Source: Dyella_B sp035508595 | Lineage (GTDB): Bacteria; Pseudomonadota; Gammaproteobacteria; Xanthomonadales; Rhodanobacteraceae | Direction: 5' to 3' | DNA length: 8,780 nt | Assembly (NCBI GenBank): GCA_035508595.1 | Contig: DATJMR010000261.1 | Location: 1-8,780 of the forward strand | Notes under the pieces: model-generated | The model's database searches: none | Seen by the model: only the letters and a program-made list of their open reading frames with translations | Told to the model about the DNA's origin: nothing | Shown: piece after piece, positions 1 to 5,393 of the stretch | How the letters are laid out: every line of letters begins with the position of its first letter | How positions within the stretch are numbered: position 1 is the stretch's first letter | Program-made: the position numbers and the translations under genes

Positions 1-252
1 GGCTACGATCTGATGGAGTTGACAGCGGCGCAATATGCCCAGTTCCCCGCCTACGACTATCAGCCTTCCTGCTTTCTTCTCAACGCAGGTGCAACTTGGC
101 TCTCACCAGGAGGCATCTTCAGAGTTACCGCTTATGGCCGGAATCTCTCAAACAAAATGATCAAAAGCGAGATCAACTTGAATCAGGACACTTTCCTGGT
201 GGTACCAGGAGAGCCCCGCGTTTTCGGTGTGGCCATCAGCGTGCATTTTTGA
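1..252 (+). CDS. TonB-dependent outer-membrane receptor, C-terminal fragment
   Basis: The reading frame is open from the first base of the window and stops with TGA at 250-252, so only the last 83 residues are visible and the start lies upstream. The fragment has the alternating pattern of the last strands of a TonB-dependent receptor barrel: a strand around LNAGATWLSP, then FRVTAYGRNLSNK, then a final PRVFGVAISVHF. The GRNL motif followed by a P-R-x-(F/Y)-G-(V/I) last strand ending in a terminal phenylalanine is the usual signature recognised by the BAM assembly machinery. Such receptors import siderophores, cobalamin, sugars or oligomers across the outer membrane using TonB energy; the substrate cannot be told because the plug domain is missing. 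The downstream sensor kinase starts within or immediately after this gene, suggesting one transcript and perhaps translational coupling. Membership of the family is fairly sure; substrate is unknown. Confidence 0.85.
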   Translation, partial: GYDLMELTAAQYAQFPAYDYQPSCFLLNAGATWLSPGGIFRVTAYGRNLSNKMIKSEINLNQDTFLVVPGEPRVFGVAISVHF

Positions 253-254
253 GG
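251..254 (+). promoter_or_regulatory. Ribosome binding site deciding the kinase start
   Basis: GAGG at 251-254 overlaps the TGA stop of the receptor gene (250-252) and lies 8 bases before GTG 263 and 11 before GTG 266. No comparable Shine-Dalgarno sequence was noted before the ATG at 227, which is buried in receptor coding sequence. The stop codon and ribosome site overlap would allow a ribosome ending the receptor to restart on the kinase. Confidence 0.5.
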
Positions 255-262
255 CGACGTCC

Positions 263-3200
263 GTGGTGAATTCCGCTAATCACGCGTTCACTTTGCTGAT
301 GGCGGCGACTTGCGTACTGCTGATGTCCTGCTCCATTGCGCAGGCACGCGACGTGACGCCCGACATGGGCCTGGGCCAGTACGCACATAGGACATGGACC
401 TTCGGCGAGGGTGTCGTAGACACCCCGATACACGCCATCGCTCAAACGCCAGACGGCTATCTTTGGCTGGGTACGCAAGTTGGCCTGTGGCGCTTCGACG
501 GTGTTAGAGCCGTACCCTGGCGCGCGCCTGGCGGCCGGCATCTTTCAGGCAAGTGGATACAGTCGCTGCTGGCGACGCAGGACGGGACGCTATGGATCGG
601 CACCGACGCGGGGCTCGATAGCTGGCGCGATGGCAAGTTGGTGGAGTACTCCGCATTGGACGGGTTGGACGTACTTGCATTGCTGGCGGATCGTGAAGGC
701 ACCGTTTGGGCGGCCACTGAGTCGAGATCCACATCCACCGGCAGGCTCTGTGCCATTCGCGATGGTGCCGTGCGCTGCTATGGACAAGATGGCAGTTTGG
801 GTGCACGCATCTATTGTCTATACGAGGACGGTAGTGGGCATCTCTGGTTCATGTCATCGAGCGGCGTCTGGCGCTGGAGCTCTGGCAAGCCAATGTTCTA
901 TCCCATGCGCGATTCCATCACAGGGTACTTCCAGAGTCTGACCTCGGCTCCCGGTGGCGGCATACTGGTCTCAGGACATGACGAATTGGAGGAAATTGTG
1001 GATGGAGAGGTCCGCGCGTTTCCACTTCCGGCGGCCCTGCCGCAGGGGCCGCCGCCATGGGTGCTGACGGATCGGGATGGCGCCCTCTGGCTTGGAACAA
1101 TGGGCAATGGCCTGCGATACGTCCGCGCGGGGCACATGGATTTTCTCGAAAAATCTGATGGCCTCTCAGGCGATCAGATCATGAGGATGTTCGAGGATCG
1201 CGAGGGCAACGTCTGGGTCGTCACTAAAAGCGGCCTTGACGAATTCTGGAAGATCGCAGCCGCCAGGTTTCCGGGCGAGTCAAGCCTTTCGAACGGCAGC
1301 GTGACTTCTGTTCTGGCGGACGTCGATGGCAGCATCTGGTTTGCGATGCAGACCGGACTTTATCGCCGGAAAGATGGCGAGATGACGGTATACAGAGGCC
1401 ACGAGCACAAGAGCGAGCGGCCAGCCGCCCGGGAGATCATCGTCAAGGGGTTGCCGATCGATACCTCCGGCCCGCTCTACCAGGATCACCGAGGACGCAT
1501 TTGGCTCGGGTCCCCTGCAGGGCTCGGTTACCTGCAGAACGACAGGTTTGTGGCGGTTCCGCGCGTGCCTGCTGGCGAGCTCACCTGCATTAGCGAGGAT
1601 GATCAGGGAAACCTGTGGGTCGCACACCGCAAGCTCGGTCTCTTTCGTATCTCTCCCGAAGGTGACGTCCAGCGGTTTTCCTGGGGCGATCTCGGCATCG
1701 CCGAGACGTGGAGTATCGTTTTCGACCCATCGCGCCACGGACTTTGGCTCGGCTCCATCCTAGGCGAAATTGCCTTCTTCAGAGACGGAAAAATTCTCGA
1801 ATCCTACGCAATAAACAGCCCCGGCAAACGGGGCGTCAGAGACCTTCGCCTCGATGCTGATAATACGCTCTGGGCCGCCACGGAAGCTGGCCTAGTCAGA
1901 TTGAGCAACGGTCATCTGGCGATACTGAACAGCGAGAGCGGCTTGCCATGCGACATCGTCCACGCGACCATCGATGACGATGCGGGTTCGACCTGGATTT
2001 ACACAGCTTGCGGCCTTGTTCGTGTTGAGCGATCCGACCTCAAAGCCTGGGGCAGAGGCACACTCGGGAGGCAGGTGATTCCAAACCGGGTTCTGGACGC
2101 CTCCGACGGTGTCAGGAGTAGCGATGTCTGGCACTTCAGTCCAAAGATCGCGAAGTCATCGGATGGACGCTTGTGGCTTGCGAGTGCCACCGGCCCGATG
2201 GTAGTGGACCCTCGCATTCTTCCTCGTAATGCGCTTCCGCCGCCAGTACACATCGAGCAGATCGTCGCGGATCGAAAAATCTACGATACATCTTCGCCAG
2301 TCCGCCTGCTGCCGCTGGTGCGCGATCTGGAAATCGACTACACCGCGCTAAGCCTGGTCGCGCCTGAAAAGAATCAGTTCCGCTACAAATTGGAGGGAGT
2401 CGATCCCGATTGGCGTGACGCCGGCCATCGGCGGCAGGCGTTCTATAACGACCTTGCGCCCGGCGACTATCGCTTTCGTGTGATCGCCAGTAACAACAGC
2501 GACATTTGGAACAGCCAAGGCGCGACGCTCGCTTTTTCCATCGCACCGGTCTACTGGCAGACGGGCTGGTTCCGCGCATTGTGCGCGTTGACTTTGATTG
2601 CTTTGCTTTGGTTCTTATATTTACTTCGCGTGCGACAGCTCGCACGCCAGTTCAACATCACGCTTGAGGCACGGGTTAACGAAAGAACTCGTATCGCACG
2701 CGAACTGCACGACACGCTATTGCAAAGCTTTCAGGGCTTGCTGTTGCGGTTCCAGACCGTCGTGGAGCTTTGGCCGACAGACAAGAGCAAAGAGCTTCTT
2801 GCGAACACGATCGAACAGGTTGCCGAAGCAATAACTGAGGGCCGCAGTGCGGTGGAGGGTTTGCGCACCTCGACTACTGAGACCAACGATCTCGCCAACG
2901 CCATTCGACGGCTGGGGGAGGAACTTGCTAATGAAGCCACAGACAACGACGTCATCTTGCGCATCGAAGTACACGGAGCATCACGGCCCCTGCATCCGCT
3001 TCTGCGCGATGAAGTGTTCCGTATTACTAGCGAGGCCGTGCGCAACGCATTCCGGCACTCCGGTGCGAAGCAGATTGACGTGGAGTTCCACTATGACAAG
3101 CGGTATCTCCAATTACGCGTGTGCGACCGCGGCAGGGGCATTGCTCCGGACATCCTGAGCCAAGGTGGCCGTGAGATGCATTACGGTATGCGCAGCATGC

Positions 3201-3349
3201 GCGAACGCACTAGGATCATTGGCGGTGAGCTGACCGTGCGGAGCTCGCTCAATGCGGGGACAGAAGTCGAGCTGACCGTCCCGGCTTCGCGCGCGTATAC
3301 GCCGTCGCATTCCACATGGCGATCCCGGATTGTGGGATGGCTGCGCTGA
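263..3349 (+). CDS. Membrane sensor histidine kinase: two-propeller periplasmic sensor, Y_Y_Y, HisKA_3, HATPase_c
   Basis: Sensor kinase of a two-component system, 1028 residues from the GTG at 263. An alternative ATG at 227 lies inside the receptor gene and would give 1040; GTG 263 is preferred because GAGG at 251-254 sits 8 bases before it and it places a hydrophobic signal segment (cleavage likely after AQA, near residue 28) at the N-terminus. Residues about 60-660 hold roughly 14 propeller motifs of the form D-G-x-(L/I/V)-W-(L/I/V)-(G/A)-T with G-L, first tryptophan at residue 68 and last at 638. A Y_Y_Y domain follows (about 680-765), then one membrane helix (about 772-788), so the sensor is periplasmic and the kinase cytoplasmic. 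The HisKA_3 box ARELHDTLLQ has the phosphoacceptor His816 (bases 2708-2710). The ATPase shows the N box with Asn928, DRGRGI with Asp955, and GMRSMRERT. There is no HAMP and no receiver domain. HisKA_3 kinases usually pair with NarL/LuxR-type regulators, but none is encoded in the next 200 bases or on this strand downstream. The ligand is unknown. Confidence 0.93.
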   Translation: MVNSANHAFTLLMAATCVLLMSCSIAQARDVTPDMGLGQYAHRTWTFGEGVVDTPIHAIAQTPDGYLWLGTQVGLWRFDGVRAVPWRAPGGRHLSGKWIQSLLATQDGTLWIGTDAGLDSWRDGKLVEYSALDGLDVLALLADREGTVWAATESRSTSTGRLCAIRDGAVRCYGQDGSLGARIYCLYEDGSGHLWFMSSSGVWRWSSGKPMFYPMRDSITGYFQSLTSAPGGGILVSGHDELEEIVDGEVRAFPLPAALPQGPPPWVLTDRDGALWLGTMGNGLRYVRAGHMDFLEKSDGLSGDQIMRMFEDREGNVWVVTKSGLDEFWKIAAARFPGESSLSNGSVTSVLADVDGSIWFAMQTGLYRRKDGEMTVYRGHEHKSERPAAREIIVKGLPIDTSGPLYQDHRGRIWLGSPAGLGYLQNDRFVAVPRVPAGELTCISEDDQGNLWVAHRKLGLFRISPEGDVQRFSWGDLGIAETWSIVFDPSRHGLWLGSILGEIAFFRDGKILESYAINSPGKRGVRDLRLDADNTLWAATEAGLVRLSNGHLAILNSESGLPCDIVHATIDDDAGSTWIYTACGLVRVERSDLKAWGRGTLGRQVIPNRVLDASDGVRSSDVWHFSPKIAKSSDGRLWLASATGPMVVDPRILPRNALPPPVHIEQIVADRKIYDTSSPVRLLPLVRDLEIDYTALSLVAPEKNQFRYKLEGVDPDWRDAGHRRQAFYNDLAPGDYRFRVIASNNSDIWNSQGATLAFSIAPVYWQTGWFRALCALTLIALLWFLYLLRVRQLARQFNITLEARVNERTRIARELHDTLLQSFQGLLLRFQTVVELWPTDKSKELLANTIEQVAEAITEGRSAVEGLRTSTTETNDLANAIRRLGEELANEATDNDVILRIEVHGASRPLHPLLRDEVFRITSEAVRNAFRHSGAKQIDVEFHYDKRYLQLRVCDRGRGIAPDILSQGGREMHYGMRSMRERTRIIGGELTVRSSLNAGTEVELTVPASRAYTPSHSTWRSRIVGWLR

Positions 3350-3442
3350 ATAAGTGCCACCAGCAACTCGTGAACATCAGCACCAATCGCATTCGTGTCT
3401 CAGGCAATTCGTTAGGATCGGTCGCTAGTCCGAAGCCTCCAT

Positions 3443-3465
3443 CGGAATGCGCATATGCGGAATGC
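3443..3465. repeat. Short direct repeat around a palindromic core
   Basis: CGGAATGC occurs at 3443-3450 and again at 3458-3465, a period of 15 bases, with GCATATGC in between forming a small palindrome. It lies in the 196-base stretch between the convergent kinase and alcohol dehydrogenase genes. It could be a protein site or chance; no promoter was recognised beside it. Confidence 0.25.
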
Positions 3466-3481
3466 AGAACGTCTTTTGATA

Positions 3482-3507
3482 CAGCACATGAGGTGTGTTA
3501 GGTGCTG
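3482..3507. other. Weak stem-loop in the convergent intergenic region
   Basis: CAGCAC at 3482-3487 pairs perfectly with GTGCTG at 3502-3507 around a 14-base loop. The stem is short and there is no run of T after it on either strand, so on its own it is a poor terminator candidate. Confidence 0.2.
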
Positions 3508-3513
3508 CCCTTT

Positions 3514-3543
3514 GGACTATCTGCTCCTACGCTGAGATAGTTC
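3514..3543. terminator. Possible terminator-like hairpin after the alcohol dehydrogenase gene
   Basis: ACTATCT at 3516-3522 is the exact complement of AGATAGT at 3535-3541, extended outward by one G-U and one G-C pair (bases 3514-3515 with 3542-3543), with a 12-base loop. It lies directly beyond the stop codon of the minus-strand alcohol dehydrogenase gene, where a terminator for the long minus-strand operon is expected, and also about 165 bases after the kinase stop. It is AT-rich and has no T tract on either strand, so it may be a weak or non-canonical terminator, or only an mRNA 3' end structure. Confidence 0.3.
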
Positions 3544-3545
3544 GC

Positions 3546-4577
3546 TTATGGGATCAGTACTGCCCGTCCCTTGATACCCCCCAGGCGCAAGCGCTGATAG
3601 ACGTGCACCGCCTGCTCAAGCGGAAAAGCTTCCACCAACGAATGAATGCGATTTTCGGCGGCTAGTGCGATCACTTCGATGAGTTCTGTACGCGAACCCC
3701 AGTATGGAATTGTCACTGCGCAGCCGTAGGGCGGCTGATTGGCGCTGTAGTGCACACAGCCACCGCCGAGCCCCACGATGGTGATGCGACTGTTGCGGCC
3801 AACCACACGCGTGCACAGATCAATGGTAGGTTGCGCCCCGACAAAGTCGAGCGCGAGCACGGCTCCGCGAGGACCCGTCAATTGGTTGATCGCCTCGGCC
3901 GCCACGTCGGTATTGCGTGTGTTGATGGTATGACTCGCGCCGAGTTCGCTCGCATGCATCAGCTTGCTATCGTCGATGTCGCCAGCAATGACGGTGGCAG
4001 CACACAGCGTCTGCAACAACTGCACTGCCATTTGACCCAGACCGCCGATGCCGATCACAAATACATGCGTGTCCGGTGTAAGGATCGGCAACGCTGCCTT
4101 GATGGCATGGTATGGCGTGAGCGCGGCATCGCTGAGCGGTGCGGCTTTCGCGGGATCGAGCTTGCCTAGGGGCACCAGCAGCCGCGGCGAGGGCACCACC
4201 ATATATTCCGCCATACCTCCATCAGAACCTAGACCGCCACCCATGGTGCCCAACGCGGCGTGGTTTTCACAGTAGTTTTCGGCGGAGGTCTGGCAGGTAT
4301 GGCAGCGACCGCATCCCCATGGGCCGTACACCGCGACCGCATCGCCCTCCCTACACCCCTCCACGCCCTGGCCGACACTAGCGATCCACCCGGCGTTTTC
4401 ATGGCCCAGTGTGAAGGGGCCCTTTAACCCTAGGTCTTCGTCCATAACGTGTAGGTCCGAGTGACACACGCCGGCGCCACCGATCTTTACTAATACCTGT
4501 CCGGGGCCTGGTTTGGGTTGTGGGACATCAACGATCTGTGCAGGCTTTCCGACCTCGACGAAACGCACGGCCTTCAT
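3546..4577 (-). CDS. Zinc-dependent medium-chain alcohol dehydrogenase, NAD-preferring, secondary-alcohol (ADH-A-like) type
   Basis: Cytoplasmic medium-chain dehydrogenase of 343 residues, the usual length, interconverting an alcohol and an aldehyde or ketone with NAD(H). The N-terminal GroES-like domain carries the catalytic zinc set Cys38 (GVCHSD), His59 and Glu60 (LGHE), with Asp150 (PLSDAAL) as the likely further ligand. The structural zinc lobe has Cys89, Cys92, Cys95 and Cys103. The Rossmann motif GIGGLG is at 176-181, and an acidic end to the second strand (GDIDDSK) fits NAD rather than NADP. Blocks such as AVYGPWGCG, TPYHAI, DFVGAQ and PYWG(S/T)R recall the Rhodococcus ADH-A type secondary alcohol dehydrogenases, from memory and not from a search. 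The ATG at 4577 is well supported by AAGGAGGA 6 bases upstream. It is the last of five same-strand genes, 105 bases after ribA. The natural substrate cannot be read from the sequence; both catalytic and structural zinc sites are intact. Confidence 0.95.
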   Translation of the reverse strand: MKAVRFVEVGKPAQIVDVPQPKPGPGQVLVKIGGAGVCHSDLHVMDEDLGLKGPFTLGHENAGWIASVGQGVEGCREGDAVAVYGPWGCGRCHTCQTSAENYCENHAALGTMGGGLGSDGGMAEYMVVPSPRLLVPLGKLDPAKAAPLSDAALTPYHAIKAALPILTPDTHVFVIGIGGLGQMAVQLLQTLCAATVIAGDIDDSKLMHASELGASHTINTRNTDVAAEAINQLTGPRGAVLALDFVGAQPTIDLCTRVVGRNSRITIVGLGGGCVHYSANQPPYGCAVTIPYWGSRTELIEVIALAAENRIHSLVEAFPLEQAVHVYQRLRLGGIKGRAVLIP

Positions 4578-4583
4578 GGCGTT

Positions 4584-4590
4584 CCTCCTT
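4584..4590 (-). promoter_or_regulatory. Strong Shine-Dalgarno sequence of the alcohol dehydrogenase gene
   Basis: On the minus strand AAGGAGG (extended to AAGGAGGA) sits 6 bases before the ATG at 4577. It is the best ribosome site seen in the window and points to strong translation of this gene compared with its operon neighbours, whose sites are weaker. Confidence 0.8.
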
Positions 4591-4615
4591 GTGGGTACGG
4601 TGTTTAAGTGACGAT

Positions 4616-4642
4616 GTCGACGACGAGGTTTGCGTCGTCGAC
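4616..4642. other. Perfect 10-bp GC-rich inverted repeat between ribA and the alcohol dehydrogenase gene
   Basis: GTCGACGACG at 4616-4625 is exactly complementary to CGTCGTCGAC at 4633-4642, with a 7-base loop (4626-4632). The hairpin is expected to be stable in RNA from either strand. It is not followed by a T tract, so it is not a classical Rho-independent terminator. It lies in the 105-base spacer, in the 5' leader of the alcohol dehydrogenase, about 25 bases before its ribosome site. Possible roles are a partial terminator or attenuator, an RNA-processing barrier that sets differential expression within the operon, or a dyad operator in DNA. Confidence 0.6.
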
Positions 4643-4668
4643 TACTACGATCAGGCGGGGCGTGTGCA

Positions 4669-4678
4669 GTTCGCGAAC
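4669..4678. other. Perfect 10-bp palindrome just after the ribA stop codon
   Basis: GTTCGCGAAC is a perfect self-complementary dyad 5 bases beyond the ribA stop codon. Ten bases is short enough to arise by chance in GC-rich DNA. Together with the neighbouring stem at 4616-4642 it makes the ribA-adh spacer unusually rich in symmetry, so it could be a regulator half-site pair or part of the ribA mRNA end. Confidence 0.3.
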
Positions 4679-4682
4679 GGCT

Positions 4683-5354
4683 TCATCGACGCGTGCTCAT
4701 CCGCGCTCGCGGCGGCGTGTGATTCGTACTGCCGACTTGTCCAAGACCTAGCAGGTGTCCAAGCTTCTCCTTCTTGGTCCGCAGATAGGAGAGCGAGTGC
4801 GAATTCGGTGTCGCCTCGCACGGGATGCGTTCGGCAATAGCGATACCTGCGTTAGTCAATGCATGTGCTTTACGCGGATTGTTGGAGAGCAGGCGCACAC
4901 GCGTGATGCCCAATTCATGCAGGATCGCCGAGGCCAGGCTGAAATCCCGGTAGTCGGCGGCGAAACCGAGTTCGAGGTTGGCTTCCACGGTATCTAAACC
5001 GCCATCTTGCAGAGAATAGGCGCGCAGCTTGGCCATTAACCCGATGCCACGGCCCTCCTGAAGTTCGTAAATTAGCAGTCCTCGCTCTTCGGTAGAAATA
5101 CGCTGCATGGAAATCTGTAGCTGATCGTTGCAGTCGCAACGCAGCGACCCGAGAACCTCACTGGTGAGGCATTGCGAGTGGATGCGGAGAAGGGGGGCGC
5201 CGTCAATTACATCGCCGAGTATCATCGCTAGCGCGGTATCGGTGTGTCCGTTATCATCCAATGCGGGGCGCTCGAACGCGAGCAACTGAAACTCACCCCA
5301 TTGCGTCGGAATGTGAGTGGAGACAATGCGCTGGACCGCACGGGTCTGTGTCAT
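4683..5354 (-). CDS. ribA: GTP cyclohydrolase II
   Basis: First enzyme of riboflavin synthesis, converting GTP to 2,5-diamino-6-ribosylamino-4(3H)-pyrimidinone 5'-phosphate, formate and pyrophosphate; cytoplasmic. With ATG 5354 the protein has 223 residues (E. coli RibA 196). Numbered from this start, zinc ligands are Cys62, Cys73 and Cys75 (HSQCLTSEVLGSLRCDC), matching E. coli Cys54, Cys65 and Cys67. Tyr113 and Arg136 match E. coli Tyr105 and Arg128, and QEGRGIGL, DTVEAN, LGFAADYRDF and LLSNNPRK are conserved, so it should be active. Departures from E. coli are HSQ for HSE, TSE for TGD and CDCN for CDCG, plus a tail of about 19 residues after GHLLGL. It is stand-alone, with no RibB domain. 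A GTG at 5381 would add 9 residues; ATG 5354 fits the family's N-terminal length better and has GAGAG 10 bases upstream. It follows ndh closely (12 or 39 bases), hence co-transcription; no room for an FMN riboswitch. Confidence 0.94.
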   Translation of the reverse strand: MTQTRAVQRIVSTHIPTQWGEFQLLAFERPALDDNGHTDTALAMILGDVIDGAPLLRIHSQCLTSEVLGSLRCDCNDQLQISMQRISTEERGLLIYELQEGRGIGLMAKLRAYSLQDGGLDTVEANLELGFAADYRDFSLASAILHELGITRVRLLSNNPRKAHALTNAGIAIAERIPCEATPNSHSLSYLRTKKEKLGHLLGLGQVGSTNHTPPRARMSTRR

Positions 5355-5393
5355 GGCGATCACGCTCTCATCTTCGATCACTGTTCAAATGTC

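Noticed and set aside
310..335. Lipoprotein signal (LLMSC) at the kinase N-terminus
   Set aside because: The residue before Ser-Cys is Met, a poor lipobox, and an AQA cleavage site follows; a membrane-spanning kinase does not need a lipid anchor.
2136..2645. Open frame of 169 codons on the minus strand inside the kinase
   Set aside because: Antisense to the propeller, Y_Y_Y and membrane part of the kinase; arginine- and serine-rich low-complexity translation without motifs.
3316..3501. Small plus-strand open frame of 61 codons running from the kinase end into the intergenic region
   Set aside because: Starts inside the kinase, has no clear ribosome site and no recognisable protein features; most likely chance.
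3750..4169. Open frame of 139 codons on the plus strand inside the alcohol dehydrogenase
   Set aside because: Antisense to the zinc and Rossmann regions of a gene with a strong start and intact motifs; no family seen.
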